DNA of 64,000 bases from Desulfurivibrio sp044068515 (GTDB lineage Bacteria; Desulfobacterota; Desulfobulbia; Desulfobulbales; Desulfurivibrionaceae), in assembly GCF_044068515.1 (NCBI RefSeq), contig NZ_JBIPKI010000003.1, positions 1 to 64,000 of the forward strand, given 5' to 3'. Position numbers and translations under genes: made by a program. A model generated the notes under the pieces. It saw only the letters and a program-made list of their open reading frames with translations. It ran no database searches and was not told the origin of the DNA. Shown in pieces: positions 8,668 to 18,198 of the stretch (position 1 is its first letter; each line of letters opens with the position of its first letter).

Positions 8668-9174
8668 TTGGCGGAATACAAAAGCGGCAATATCGACGAT
8701 CAATTGATCGAAAAGATTGTCTTCATCAACAGAACGGCCAAAGTGGTCAAGGGTGGTCGGCGTTTCAACTTCAGCGCCATTGTGGTGGTCGGTGACGGCA
8801 AGGGCCGGGTTGGTTACGGCCTGGGCAAAGCCAACCAGGTCCCGGAGGCTATCCGCAAGGGCGTGGAGAAAGCCCGCAAGGACATGAAGCTGGTCTCCGT
8901 CAGCGAGGTAAGCATTCCCCATGAAATCATGGGCAAGTTCGGAGCCGGCCAGGTTCTGCTCAAGCCCGCCGTTGAGGGCACTGGCGTTATCGCCGGCGGT
9001 CCGGTGCGGGCGGTGCTGGAGGCGGCCGGAATCCACAACGTCCTGACCAAATGCATCGGCTCGCACAATCCCCACAACATGGTTAAGGCAACACTGGATG
9101 GATTGCGCCGTTTGCGGAGCCCCCGCCGCATCGCGGCGATGCGCGGCAAGAATGTTGAAGAAATCACGGCTTAG
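8668..9174 (+). CDS. rpsE: 30S ribosomal protein S5 (uS5)
   Basis: 168 residues with a TTG start (MAEYKSGNIDDQLIEKIVFI). S5 helps set decoding accuracy and mRNA entry. The GKGRVGYGLGKANQVPEAI segment and C-terminal domain are intact. Confidence 0.97.
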   Translation: MAEYKSGNIDDQLIEKIVFINRTAKVVKGGRRFNFSAIVVVGDGKGRVGYGLGKANQVPEAIRKGVEKARKDMKLVSVSEVSIPHEIMGKFGAGQVLLKPAVEGTGVIAGGPVRAVLEAAGIHNVLTKCIGSHNPHNMVKATLDGLRRLRSPRRIAAMRGKNVEEITA

Positions 9175-9197
9175 CACGCTGCTATTTGAGGAATATC

Positions 9198-9389
9198 ATG
9201 GCTACAAATGATCTCAGGCTGACCCTGCGCAAAAGCGCCATCGGCAGTACGACTAAAATTCGTCAGACCCTGACCGGTTTGGGGCTGACCAGAACCAACA
9301 AGACCATTGTGCGCAAGGACACCCCGGAAATTCGTGGTATGGTCGCAAAGGTCCGTCACTTGGTGGACGTGGAGGAAATTTCATGCTGA
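9198..9389 (+). CDS. rpmD: 50S ribosomal protein L30 (uL30)
   Basis: 63 residues from the ATG at 9198 (MATNDLRLTLRKSAIGS). It contains TGLGLTRTNKTIVRKD and ends seven nt inside rplO, so the two are probably coupled. Confidence 0.95.
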   Translation: MATNDLRLTLRKSAIGSTTKIRQTLTGLGLTRTNKTIVRKDTPEIRGMVAKVRHLVDVEEISC

Positions 9390-9826
9390 CTCTGAGCAAC
9401 CTTTCACCGCATCCCGGATCCCGCAAGCCCAGGAAAAGACTCGGTCGCGGGCCCGGTACCGGCCATGGCAAGACCTCCGGTCGGGGCCATAAAGGTTTCA
9501 AGGCCCGTTCCGGCAGTGGGATCAAACCCGGCTTCGAGGGCGGCCAGATGCCTCTGCAGCGGCGTTTGCCCAAAAGGGGCTTTCGCAATCCCTTCCGCAA
9601 GCAATACGCCGTGGTCAACGTCCAGGATCTAAATCGCTTTGATGCCGGAACCATGGTGGATCGGGCCGGGCTCGAGGCTGCCGGCCTGATTTCCGCAAAG
9701 GATGAGCTTATCAAGGTATTGGGCGATGGTGAACTGACCGTTTCCTTGACCGTGATGGTGGACAAGGTCAGCGATTCCGCTCGCCGCAAGATCGAAGCCG
9801 CCGGCGGCAATGTCGGCGCCGCCTGA
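9383..9826 (+). CDS. rplO: 50S ribosomal protein L15 (uL15)
   Basis: 147 residues with the Gly/Arg-rich N-terminus typical of L15 (PGSRKPRKRLGRGPGTGHGK). A late 50S assembly protein. It overlaps rpmD by 7 nt and ends 11 bp before secY. Confidence 0.97.
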   Translation: MLTLSNLSPHPGSRKPRKRLGRGPGTGHGKTSGRGHKGFKARSGSGIKPGFEGGQMPLQRRLPKRGFRNPFRKQYAVVNVQDLNRFDAGTMVDRAGLEAAGLISAKDELIKVLGDGELTVSLTVMVDKVSDSARRKIEAAGGNVGAA

Positions 9827-9837
9827 GAGGATATTTC

Positions 9838-11142
9838 ATGCAGGCAGGGGTTCGAAGTGCTGCCAACATACCGGAGTTGCGTCGCCGGATATTTTTTACC
9901 CTGGCCATGCTGGCGGTATACCGGGCCGGGGTCCAGGTTCCGACCCCGGGCATCAACGGTGAGGCCATAACCGATTTTTTTGCCCAGGTCGGCGGCCTCT
10001 TTGACATGTTCAACATGTTCTCCGGCGGAGCGCTGGAAAATTTTTCCATCTTTGCCCTGGGGATCATGCCCTACATCAGTGCGTCCATTATCTTTCAGCT
10101 GTTGACCGTGGTGGTGCCCCATCTCGAGGCTCTGAAGAAAGAAGGCGAATCCGGCCGGCAGAAAATTACCCAGTATACCCGCTATGCCACCATTGGCCTG
10201 GCCATGGTGCAGGGCATGTTCATCAGCATCGGCCTGGAAGGAATGAGCGCTCCCGGCGGCGCCCCCATCGTTATTGACCCGGGCTGGGGCTTTCGCTTGA
10301 TGACCATGCTGACCCTGACCTGTGGTACCGCCTTTATCATGTGGCTGGGCGAGCAGATGACCGAACGGGGGATCGGCAACGGAATTTCCCTGATCATCTT
10401 TGCCGGCATTGTCGCCAGCATGCCGGCGGCTTTGGCCAATACCTTCCGGATGGTGGGCACCGGTGAACTGGCGTTGATCTTTATCCCTCTGCTGCTGATC
10501 CTGGTCCTTGGCGTTACCGGCTTTATCGTCTTTGTCGAAACCGCCCAGCGCCGGGTTCCGGTCCAGTACGCCAAGCGGATGGTGGGGCGGAAGATGTACG
10601 GCGGCCAGCAATCCCATTTGCCCCTTAAGGTTAATATGGCCGGGGTTATTCCGGCGATTTTCGCCTCCTCCATTATGATGTTTCCCGAAACCGTGGGCAA
10701 CTTCATCCAGATCGACTGGGTCCAGCGGATGAGTGCGGCCATGGCTTGGGGCAGTTTGCCCCATACCGTCATTTTTGTCGCCTTTTTGATTTTCTTCTGC
10801 TTTTTTTATGTGGCGGTGACCTTTAACCCGGTCGATGTTTCGGAAAACCTCAAGCGCAACGGCGGTTTTATCCCCGGCGTGCGGCCGGGCAAGAAGACCG
10901 CCGATTTTCTCGATAAGGTAATTACCCGGCTTACGGTGGTGGGAGCCATTTATATCAGTGCAATTTGCGTGTTGCCCACGGTGCTGATTTCAGAATTTAA
11001 CGTTCCCTTTTATTTTGGCGGCACGGCGCTGCTTATTGTGGTCGGGGTGTCCATCGACACCATCGGCCAGATTGAGTCCCACACCATGATGCGTAATTAT
11101 GACGGCTTCTTGAAGCAAGGGCGTTTCAAGGGGCGGAGATAA
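9838..11142 (+). CDS. secY: Protein translocase subunit SecY
   Basis: 434 residues, ten predicted membrane helices; the channel-forming subunit of SecYEG. Family signatures include GIMPYISASIIFQLLTVVVP and the cytoplasmic loop NLKRNGGFIPGVRPGKKT. It is cotranscribed with the L15 gene, as is usual, and followed by map after 12 bp. Confidence 0.98.
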   Translation: MQAGVRSAANIPELRRRIFFTLAMLAVYRAGVQVPTPGINGEAITDFFAQVGGLFDMFNMFSGGALENFSIFALGIMPYISASIIFQLLTVVVPHLEALKKEGESGRQKITQYTRYATIGLAMVQGMFISIGLEGMSAPGGAPIVIDPGWGFRLMTMLTLTCGTAFIMWLGEQMTERGIGNGISLIIFAGIVASMPAALANTFRMVGTGELALIFIPLLLILVLGVTGFIVFVETAQRRVPVQYAKRMVGRKMYGGQQSHLPLKVNMAGVIPAIFASSIMMFPETVGNFIQIDWVQRMSAAMAWGSLPHTVIFVAFLIFFCFFYVAVTFNPVDVSENLKRNGGFIPGVRPGKKTADFLDKVITRLTVVGAIYISAICVLPTVLISEFNVPFYFGGTALLIVVGVSIDTIGQIESHTMMRNYDGFLKQGRFKGRR

Positions 11143-11154
11143 CAGGTCGATTTC

Positions 11155-11922
11155 ATGACTAATGCGGTTGTCTTGAAATCGGCGGCGGAAATCGAAATCA
11201 TGCGCGGGGCCAACCGGATTGTGGCCGGGGCTCTGGCCATGCTTGGCGAGCGGATCAAGCCGGGAGTCACAACCACTCAACTTGATGCCTGGGCCGAAGA
11301 ATATGCCCGGGATCGCGGTGGGATTCCGGCCTTCAAGGGATATCGTGGTTTCCCGGGCAGTCTTTGTGTTTCCTTGAACGAGCAGGTGGTGCACGGCATT
11401 CCCTCCAATAAGGTGGTGATCCGTTCCGGAGATATCGTCAGCATTGATTTTGGCGTCAAGTGGCGGGGATATTACGGTGATGCCGCCATTACGGTGCCGG
11501 TGGGCGAAGTCGGCGCCCAGGTCAGGGAATTGCTCCGCGTTACCCGTGAATCGCTGAACCGGGCCATTGCTCAGGTGCAGGTTGGCAATCGGATCAATGA
11601 TATTTCCCGGGCGGTCCAGGAATATGTTGAAAAGCACGGCTTTTCGGTGGTGCGGCAGTTTGTTGGCCATGGCATAGGCAGTCAACTGCATGAGCCCCCG
11701 GAAATCCCCAACTATGTGCGCAGCAACGGCTCGCCCCGCCTGATGGCCGGGATGGTTCTGGCCATCGAGCCCATGGTCAATATCGGGACCGCCGAAGTGA
11801 AAATTCTGGCCGACGGCTGGACGGTGGTGACCAGGGACAAAAAATACTCCGCCCACTTTGAGCATTCGGTGGCCGTCACCGAGAACGGCCCTCTGGTACT
11901 CAGTGCCTGGGAGTTACGATAG
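11155..11922 (+). CDS. map: Methionine aminopeptidase, type I
   Basis: 255 residues. A metalloprotease that removes the initiator Met from nascent chains. The pita-bread fold ligands are visible: Asp in SIDFGVKW, Asp in YYGDAAIT, His in VGHGIGSQLHEPP, Glu in LAIEPMVN and the C-terminal Glu in FEHSVAVTENG. The secY-map-infA neighbourhood is classic. Confidence 0.97.
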   Translation: MTNAVVLKSAAEIEIMRGANRIVAGALAMLGERIKPGVTTTQLDAWAEEYARDRGGIPAFKGYRGFPGSLCVSLNEQVVHGIPSNKVVIRSGDIVSIDFGVKWRGYYGDAAITVPVGEVGAQVRELLRVTRESLNRAIAQVQVGNRINDISRAVQEYVEKHGFSVVRQFVGHGIGSQLHEPPEIPNYVRSNGSPRLMAGMVLAIEPMVNIGTAEVKILADGWTVVTRDKKYSAHFEHSVAVTENGPLVLSAWELR

Positions 11923-11952
11923 ACCGACCCAGGGCTCGCGGACAAAAAATAA

Positions 11953-11981
11953 GCGGCAGGATTTTTTTTTTAGGTTATAAT
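11953..11981 (+). promoter_or_regulatory. Candidate promoter for the infA-rplQ operon
   Basis: A perfect -10 TATAAT at 11976-11981 has a poor -35 (GCGGCA, 3 of 6) 17 nt upstream. The only gap over 100 bp between map and infA contains it, next to a run of T residues. It could give infA and the alpha genes separate control. Confidence 0.4.
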
Positions 11982-12038
11982 CACCAATTTTCCATTTGCC
12001 GCTATAAAGAAAGCGGGCCCAATCAGAACTGGAAGGAT

Positions 12039-12266
12039 ATGGCTAAGGAAGAACCGATTACGGTTGAGGGTACCATCATCGAGCCGTTGCCCAATGCGAT
12101 GTTTCGCGTTGAGTTGGATAACGGCCACCGGGTGTTGGCCCATATTTCCGGCAAGATGAGGATGCATTTCATTAAGATTCTGCCCGGGGACCGGGTTACG
12201 GTGGAGCTTTCCCCCTATGACCTGACCCGAGGGCGGGTGACCTTTCGCTCCAAGAACAAGCGTTAG
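12039..12266 (+). CDS. infA: Translation initiation factor IF-1
   Basis: 75 residues, single S1/OB-fold domain; binds the 30S A site during initiation. The sequence MAKEEPITVEGTIIEPLPNA is IF-1-like, as is LSPYDLTRGRVTFR near the end. It lies 27 bp before rpmJ. Confidence 0.97.
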   Translation: MAKEEPITVEGTIIEPLPNAMFRVELDNGHRVLAHISGKMRMHFIKILPGDRVTVELSPYDLTRGRVTFRSKNKR

Positions 12267-12293
12267 GTCAATTAGCGATAGCGAGGTGCGGTG

Positions 12294-12407
12294 ATGAAAG
12301 TACAGGCTTCCGTAAAAAAGATCTGCAGCGAATGTCGAGTCTTTAAACGCAATGGCGTGGTGCGGGTTTCTTGCAAAAACAAGAAGCACAAACAGCGTCA
12401 GGGATAA
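12294..12407 (+). CDS. rpmJ: 50S ribosomal protein L36 (bL36), zinc type
   Basis: A 37-codon gene. It starts MKVQASVKKICSECRVFKRN and has the zinc ligands Cys11, Cys14, Cys27 and His32. It lies in the invariant infA-rpmJ-rpsM order with AGGTGCGGTG upstream. The zinc-binding form matches the zinc-type S14 and S4 of this operon. Confidence 0.95.
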   Translation: MKVQASVKKICSECRVFKRNGVVRVSCKNKKHKQRQG

Positions 12408-12432
12408 TTTTTTTTGTCAATGGAGGTAAACC

Positions 12433-12801
12433 TTGGCCCGTATAGCTGGTGTTGATATCCCTAAAAATAAGCATATGGAAGTGGCTCTGACCTATATCCA
12501 CGGGATCGGGCGACCTTCTGCCCGTAAGATCCTCGACAAGGTAAAGCTGCCCCACAACCGTAATAGTGACGAACTTACCGAGGTCGAAGTAGCTGATATC
12601 CGCAAGGTCATTGAAGAAGAATTTGTGGTTGAAGGTGACCGGCGCCGGGAAGTCGGCATGGATATTAAGCGCCTGATGGACCTGGGCTGCTATCGCGGCC
12701 TGCGTCACCGTAAGGGTTTACCTTGCCGGGGGCAGCGTACCCACACCAACGCAAGGACCCGTAAAGGTCCCCGGCGGGCCGCGGTTAAATCCAAGAAATA
12801 A
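12433..12801 (+). CDS. rpsM: 30S ribosomal protein S13 (uS13)
   Basis: 122 residues with a TTG start after TGGAGG. The N-terminus MARIAGVDIPKNKHMEVALT and the C-terminal RGQRTHTNARTRKGPRR are diagnostic. S13 contacts P-site tRNA and bridges to the 50S. Confidence 0.97.
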   Translation: MARIAGVDIPKNKHMEVALTYIHGIGRPSARKILDKVKLPHNRNSDELTEVEVADIRKVIEEEFVVEGDRRREVGMDIKRLMDLGCYRGLRHRKGLPCRGQRTHTNARTRKGPRRAAVKSKK

Positions 12802-12842
12802 AAGCCTTAATTAAATAACCAGGAATCAATTCAGGAGAAGCA

Positions 12843-13235
12843 ATGGCTAAGGCTAAGACCGTTCGTCCTCGCAAGAAGGACAAAAAAAATGTCCCCGAGG
12901 GGATTTGCTTTATTAAATCCACCTTCAACAATACCATTGTTACCTTCGCCGACCCCCGCGGGAACGTAATTTCCTGGTGCAGTTCCGGTTGTCTCGGCTT
13001 CAAGGGCTCCCGTAAAAGTACCCCCTTTGCCGCCCAGAATGCCGTCGAGACCGCGGTAAAGAAAGCTCAGGATCATGGCCTGCGCAAAGTTGAGGTGCGG
13101 GTCAACGGGCCGGGACCGGGCAGGGAATCAGCGATCAGAGCCTTGCAGGTGGCGGGAATCGAGGTCAACGTTATTCGCGATATCACTCCGCTGCCTCATA
13201 ACGGATGCAAGCCTCCCAAGCGGCGGCGAGTCTGA
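12843..13235 (+). CDS. rpsK: 30S ribosomal protein S11 (uS11)
   Basis: 130 residues; platform protein near the E site. Conserved stretches include GICFIKSTFNNTIVTFADPR and the C-terminal DITPLPHNGCKPPKRRRV. Confidence 0.97.
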   Translation: MAKAKTVRPRKKDKKNVPEGICFIKSTFNNTIVTFADPRGNVISWCSSGCLGFKGSRKSTPFAAQNAVETAVKKAQDHGLRKVEVRVNGPGPGRESAIRALQVAGIEVNVIRDITPLPHNGCKPPKRRRV

Positions 13236-13283
13236 GCGACAGCGATTTTAAGCACTTCAGTTCAGTGAACAAGGAGAGACCAA

Positions 13284-13913
13284 GTGGCCAGATATACAGG
13301 TGCGGTTTGCCGGCAGTGTCGGCGTGAAAAACTCAAGCTTTTTTTGAAGGGAGACCGCTGCTATTCTGATAAATGTTCGTTTGAGCGGCGTTCCTATGCT
13401 CCCGGTCAGCATGGCCAGGCCAGGCTGCGCAAGGTTTCCGACTACGCCCTGCAGCTGCGGGAAAAGCAAAAAGTTAAACGTATCTACGGGATGCTCGAAG
13501 GCCAGTTTCGACGCTATTTCGTTGAAGCCGAGCGGCGCCGCGGGGTAACCGGCGAAAACCTCCTGCAACTGCTGGAGTCCCGCCTGGACAACGTGATTTA
13601 CCGGCTGGGATTTGCCGGTTCCCGTAATCAGGCCCGTCACTTGGTGCGTCACAACCATTTTCTCCTAAACGGCCACAAGGTTAATATTCCTTCCCTGCAG
13701 GTCAGCGTTGGCGACGTGATTACGCTTCGCGAGAAATCCCGCGAAGTCGTAGCCATCAAGGAAAGCTTGTCCGCCATGGCCCGCCGTGGAGTGCCTTCCT
13801 GGCTGGAATTGAACCAGGAAGCCTTTGCCGGCTCCGTCAAGACCGCCCCCAATCGCGAGGAATTGACCCTCCCGATTCAGGAGCAGTTGATCGTCGAGCT
13901 TTACTCCAAGTAG
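13284..13913 (+). CDS. rpsD: 30S ribosomal protein S4 (uS4), zinc type
   Basis: 209 residues with a GTG start after AAGGAGAG. Four Cys at residues 9, 12, 26 and 31 give the zinc-knuckle N-terminus found in one class of bacterial S4. An S4 RNA-binding domain follows (residues about 97-160). S4 nucleates 30S assembly and in E. coli represses the alpha operon. Confidence 0.97.
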   Translation: MARYTGAVCRQCRREKLKLFLKGDRCYSDKCSFERRSYAPGQHGQARLRKVSDYALQLREKQKVKRIYGMLEGQFRRYFVEAERRRGVTGENLLQLLESRLDNVIYRLGFAGSRNQARHLVRHNHFLLNGHKVNIPSLQVSVGDVITLREKSREVVAIKESLSAMARRGVPSWLELNQEAFAGSVKTAPNREELTLPIQEQLIVELYSK

Positions 13914-14014
13914 GCCATTGGCGTAACGGCTTCGCTTTTGCGGGCCCTCTTCAGGGTTTGAGTCGCTTCATTCAAGCCGGCCCCAAACCTCAGCCCAAGG
14001 AAAATCAGGACAAA

Positions 14015-15043
14015 ATGACGAAAGAGACTGATAAATTTTACCGCAACTGGCATAACTTGATTGTTCCCGAACGCCTTGAGGTCGACCAGGATACCCATAG
14101 TGCGAGTTTCGGCAAATTTACCTGCCAGCCCCTGGAGCGCGGCTTTGCCACCACCATTGGCAACTCCCTGCGGCGCATTCTGCTTTCCTCGATCCAGGGC
14201 GCGGCCATCGTCGCGGTCAAGATCGAAGGAGTGCTCCACGAGCTTTCCACCATTCCCGGAATCAAAGAAGATGCCACCGAGATTATTTTGAACCTTAAGG
14301 AGGTGCGTCTCAGGCTTCATTCCTCCAAGCCGCGGATGGTGCGGATTGCCAAGAGCAAAAAGGGGATCGTCACCGCAGCTGATATTACCGGTGATTTGCA
14401 GGTGGAGGTGATGAACCCCGATCAGCATATCTGCACGATTACCGGCGACGGCAGCTTTAACGCCGAGCTCGAGGTTTGCTGGGGCAAAGGTTACGTGCCG
14501 GCGGAGAAGAACAAAAAAGAAGAGCAATCCATCGGGGTGATCCCCATTGATGCCATTTTTACGCCGATCCGCAACGTCAAGGTCATTACCAGCCAGGCCC
14601 GGGTCGGTCAGCAGACCGACTTTGACAAACTGACCCTGGAAATCACCACAGATGGCAGTGTGCGCCCCGAAGACTCCTTGGCCTATGCCGCCAAGATCCT
14701 CAAGGAGCAAATGCAGGTTTTCATCAATTTTGACGAAGACGCAGTGATTCCCGCCCATAAAGATGCCGAGAGCGGGGAAAAACCCAAGCTCAACGACAAT
14801 CTCTATCGCAGTGTTGAAGATCTCGAGCTTTCAGTGCGTTCCGCCAATTGCTTGCGTAATGCCGAAATCCGCTATATCGGCGAACTGGTCCAGAAAAGTG
14901 AAGCGGAAATGCTCAAGACGAAAAACTTTGGCCGCAAGTCATTGAATGAAATCAAGCAGCTGCTTGCCGAGATGGATCTCTATCTGGGAATGAAGATCGA
15001 TGGTTGGGTTCAGCCCACCGCCGGGCCGGAAGGCGAAGAATAA
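14015..15043 (+). CDS. rpoA: RNA polymerase alpha subunit
   Basis: 342 residues from the ATG at 14015 (MTKETDKFYRNWHNLIVPER). An upstream TTG would add 19 non-family residues, so I rejected it. The N-terminal dimerisation domain and C-terminal domain (with the helix-hairpin-helix segment NFGRKSLNEIKQLLAEM) are both complete. The CTD binds UP elements and activators. Confidence 0.97.
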   Translation: MTKETDKFYRNWHNLIVPERLEVDQDTHSASFGKFTCQPLERGFATTIGNSLRRILLSSIQGAAIVAVKIEGVLHELSTIPGIKEDATEIILNLKEVRLRLHSSKPRMVRIAKSKKGIVTAADITGDLQVEVMNPDQHICTITGDGSFNAELEVCWGKGYVPAEKNKKEEQSIGVIPIDAIFTPIRNVKVITSQARVGQQTDFDKLTLEITTDGSVRPEDSLAYAAKILKEQMQVFINFDEDAVIPAHKDAESGEKPKLNDNLYRSVEDLELSVRSANCLRNAEIRYIGELVQKSEAEMLKTKNFGRKSLNEIKQLLAEMDLYLGMKIDGWVQPTAGPEGEE

Positions 15044-15082
15044 ATTTGAATACGGGAATGTAATCCCTGCGAGGATATAGTC

Positions 15083-15496
15083 ATGCGACACAACAAAAGT
15101 GGCAATCGCTTGTCACGCACCACCTCCCATCGCCAGGCGATGATTCGCAACATGGTCACTTCTCTGCTCGAGCACGAGCGGATTGTCACCACCACCGCCA
15201 AGGCCAAGGAGGTCCGCAAGGTGGCTGATAAAATGATCACCCTGGCCAAACGCGGCGATCTTCATGCCCGCCGGCAGGCGCTGGCCGTGGTGCGCGACAA
15301 ACAGGTGGTGGCCAAGCTTTTCGATACCCTGGGCGCGGAATACCTTGAGCGGCAGGGCGGCTACACCAGGATTATCCGCACCGGTAATCGTTTGGGCGAT
15401 GCCGCCTCCATGGCGATTCTTGAACTGGTAAATTATCGCGAGAAAGAAGCGGAAGCCGTGGCGGCACCGCCAGCGGCGGCGGCAAAACAAGAGTAG
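15083..15496 (+). CDS. rplQ: 50S ribosomal protein L17 (bL17)
   Basis: 137 residues with MRHNKSGNRLSRTTSHRQAM at the start. The C-terminal 20 residues are an Ala/Glu-rich tail (ending AAAKQE) beyond the core. Last gene of the ribosomal run, directly followed by a strong terminator. Confidence 0.97.
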   Translation: MRHNKSGNRLSRTTSHRQAMIRNMVTSLLEHERIVTTTAKAKEVRKVADKMITLAKRGDLHARRQALAVVRDKQVVAKLFDTLGAEYLERQGGYTRIIRTGNRLGDAASMAILELVNYREKEAEAVAAPPAAAAKQE

Positions 15497-15523
15497 CAGC
15501 GCCTGTAAATTTTCTGATTTTTC

Positions 15524-15562
15524 CGACAAAAGCCGGCATAAATTGCCGGCTTTTGTCGTTTT
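15524..15562 (+). terminator. Intrinsic terminator after rplQ
   Basis: A perfect 14-bp stem (15524-15537 with 15545-15558), a 7-nt loop and a T-rich tail lie 27 bp after the rplQ stop. It closes the ribosomal gene block. Confidence 0.9.
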
Positions 15563-15797
15563 CGTCCAATTCTTGCCAGGGTTGGAGCCACTCGGAGCCG
15601 TTGGCCGCCTGGCAGTTGAAAACTGCTACCCAATTTTTGATGGTTAGGGTAATATATTTTCTTTGATCAGTCCCCGCCTGATTACACGCCGGTTGTCTGG
15701 TTTTTCCTGCCAACAAGCAGTCCTTCCTGGTGTGGACTTTGGCCCCGCTGCAAGGGCTGCTGGCGGCGGGCAAACCCCCCTTTATTCAGTGAACCCG

Positions 15798-16007
15798 ATG
15801 GAAACCCTGCAAATCATCTGTAACGGCGAAATTCGTCGGGTCGCCCCGGGGACCACGGTGGATGCCTTGATCCGTGAATTAAGGCTGGACCCGGCCCAGG
15901 TGGCCGTTGAACTCGACGGCCGGATCCTGGCGCGCCGAGAACTGGGCCATATTACTCTGGCGGCTGATTCCCGCCTGGAATTGATCCGCTTTGTAGGAGG
16001 AGGCTGA
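15798..16007 (+). CDS. thiS: Sulfur-carrier protein ThiS
   Basis: 69 residues from the ATG at 15798 (METLQIICNGEIRRVAPGTT), a ubiquitin-fold sulfur carrier for thiazole synthesis. The C-terminus FVGGG ends in the Gly-Gly that is adenylated and thiocarboxylated. It lies 1 bp before thiG. No thiF or moeB-like activating enzyme is in the window. The spacer upstream shows no THI box. Confidence 0.93.
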   Translation: METLQIICNGEIRRVAPGTTVDALIRELRLDPAQVAVELDGRILARRELGHITLAADSRLELIRFVGGG

Positions 16008-16008
16008 G

Positions 16009-16782
16009 ATGTTGAGCATTGCCGGCCGGACCTTTCGCTCCCGGCTTTTTACCGGCACCGGCAAGTTTGCCTCGGCTCCGGTGATGAAGGCGGCCCTGGA
16101 AGCGTCGGGCAGTGAGATGGTCACGGTAGCCCTGCGGCGGGTGGATTTGCATGATCCTGCCGACGATATCATGGCCGCGCTTGACCGGGAGCACTTTTTT
16201 TTCCTGCCGAACACTTCCGGGGCCCGCGATGCGGCCGAGGCCGTCCGCCTGGCTCATCTGGCCCGGGCCGCCGGGGGGACCAACTGGCTTAAGCTGGAAG
16301 TAACCCCTGATCCCCGGACTTTGCTGCCGGACCCGGTGGAGACCCTGAGGGCCACGGAACAATTGGTGGCCGAAGGTTTCGTGGTTCTGCCTTATATCAA
16401 TGCCGACCCGATTCTGGCCTTGCGCCTGCAGGATGCCGGAGCGGCGGCGGTGATGCCCCTGGGTTCACCCATCGGCACCAACCAGGGTTTGCTGACCCGA
16501 TTCCAGGTGGGGATCATCATTGAGCAGGCCCGGGTTCCGGTGGTGGTTGATGCCGGTCTCGGCCTGCCTTCCCACGCCGCCGAAGCCATGGAGCTGGGGG
16601 CCGATGCGGTGCTGGTCAACACCGCCATCGCCGTGGCTGCTGATCCGATTAAAATGGCCCGGGCCTTTGCCGCCGCCGTGGAGGCCGGCCGGCTGGCCTA
16701 CGAGTCCGGACCGGGCGAGAAGCGCTCCCGGGCGGAGGCCTCCTCCCCCCATGGCGGGCTCGATTTCCTGCGTGATGAATAG
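16009..16782 (+). CDS. thiG: Thiazole synthase
   Basis: 257 residues. ThiG joins DXP, dehydroglycine and ThiS-thiocarboxylate into the thiazole of thiamine. The Schiff-base lysine region reads NWLKLEVTPDPRTLLPDP and the phosphate-binding end GLGLPSHAAEAMELGADAVL. It follows thiS immediately, so the two are coupled. Confidence 0.96.
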   Translation: MLSIAGRTFRSRLFTGTGKFASAPVMKAALEASGSEMVTVALRRVDLHDPADDIMAALDREHFFFLPNTSGARDAAEAVRLAHLARAAGGTNWLKLEVTPDPRTLLPDPVETLRATEQLVAEGFVVLPYINADPILALRLQDAGAAAVMPLGSPIGTNQGLLTRFQVGIIIEQARVPVVVDAGLGLPSHAAEAMELGADAVLVNTAIAVAADPIKMARAFAAAVEAGRLAYESGPGEKRSRAEASSPHGGLDFLRDE

Positions 16783-16917
16783 CCCGGCTCCCCCCAGTCT
16801 AGGAGCCCGGCCCAGCCAGTTCCGGCACCTTGACGGCCGACCTAAGGTAGAGCCGTCCTGGTTCGACGGGTCAGGGCGGCAGCTTAACCCGACAGAGTCC
16901 TTTGCCAAGCGGTTACC

Positions 16918-18060
16918 GTGAATAACGTTACTTTTCCCCTACCTGACTTTAACCGGCTGCAGGCTCGGATTGCCGAGTACAGCCGGGATGACGTACTGCG
17001 GGCCCTGGAACGTCCGCATCGCACCAGCGCTGATCTCGCCGCCCTGCTTTCCCCGGCGGCGGAACCCCTGCTGGGCGCCATGGCCGCCGAGTCGGCCCGT
17101 CTGACCCAACAGCGCTTCGGCCGGGTGATTCAACTTTACGCCCCCCTTTATCTCTCCAGCTACTGCGCCAATCGCTGCCTTTACTGCGGCTTCTCCATCG
17201 ACAACGAAATTCCGCGCCGGGTTCTTTCCCTGGCCGAGGCGGAAAAGGAAGCCCTGATCCTGGCCGGGCGCGGATTCAGCCATATTCTGCTGGTTTCCGG
17301 CGAGGCTCCGGCCCGGCTGGGCGTCGACTACCTGGCGGAACTGGCCGTCCGCCTGCGGGCCAGCTTCGCCTCGGTCGCCATCGAGGTGCAACCGTTGCAG
17401 ACGGTTGAATATGCTCGCCTTTTCGCCGCAGGAATTACCGGGGTGGCGGTGTATCAGGAAACCTACGATCGCCTGACCTATGGTGCGGTCCATTTGGGCG
17501 GGATCAAGGCCGATTTCGATCGGCGCCTGGAGATCCCGGCCCGGGCGGCTCGGGCCGGGATGCGCGAGGTGGGGATCGGCGCCCTGCTGGGGCTTGCCGA
17601 TTGGCGGGCCGAGGGGCTGGCCCTGGGTCTGCACCTGGCCTGGTTGCGCAAGTTGTCCTGGCGGACGGCCTATACCATTTCCTTCCCCCGCTTGCGGCCC
17701 GCTCCCGGCAGCTTTGCTCCCCGGGTACGAGTGACGGAAAAAAATCTCAGCCAGTTGCTTTTCGCCCTGCGCCTCTTTGATCCCGATGTCGGGCTGGTCC
17801 TTTCTACCCGCGAGGAAGCCCGTTTCCGCAATGGCATGATCGGCCTGGCCCCCACCCGTTATTCCGCCGGGTCCTGTACCATCCCCGGTGGTTACGGCGA
17901 CGCCGCCGCCGCCGGGGAGCAGTTTTCCATCGGCGACGAGCGGAGCATCGAAGAAGTGGCCAGCTCAATCCGGAGCAAAGGCTACGATCCGGTCCGCAAG
18001 GACTGGGACGCGGTTTTTCAGGATAATGAGCTTGCGCTGCCGGCCGAACCCGGCCACTGA
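16918..18060 (+). CDS. thiH: 2-iminoacetate synthase (radical SAM)
   Basis: 380 residues with a GTG start. It cleaves tyrosine to give dehydroglycine for ThiG, the anaerobic route (aerobes use ThiO). The 4Fe-4S motif is CANRCLYC at about residue 82, and the C-terminal ThiH/BATS domain contains TRYSAGSCTIPGGYG. A 135-bp spacer separates it from thiG, but the three genes probably form one unit. Confidence 0.95.
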   Translation: MNNVTFPLPDFNRLQARIAEYSRDDVLRALERPHRTSADLAALLSPAAEPLLGAMAAESARLTQQRFGRVIQLYAPLYLSSYCANRCLYCGFSIDNEIPRRVLSLAEAEKEALILAGRGFSHILLVSGEAPARLGVDYLAELAVRLRASFASVAIEVQPLQTVEYARLFAAGITGVAVYQETYDRLTYGAVHLGGIKADFDRRLEIPARAARAGMREVGIGALLGLADWRAEGLALGLHLAWLRKLSWRTAYTISFPRLRPAPGSFAPRVRVTEKNLSQLLFALRLFDPDVGLVLSTREEARFRNGMIGLAPTRYSAGSCTIPGGYGDAAAAGEQFSIGDERSIEEVASSIRSKGYDPVRKDWDAVFQDNELALPAEPGH

Positions 18061-18198
18061 GTTTGCCGGGAAGGTGGCCCAAGGGCCAGGGCTGCTTTTA
18101 CCTTTACTTGCAGCTTGTACCTTGCGCCTTTAACTTGTAAATTGCTGTTCTGCCATCACCGGCCGCCCCGGTTTGCGGCCTTTGGTCATCGTGGCGGG

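Noticed and set aside
15563..15797. TPP riboswitch before thiS
   Set aside because: No CTGAGA or other THI-box core could be found in this spacer.
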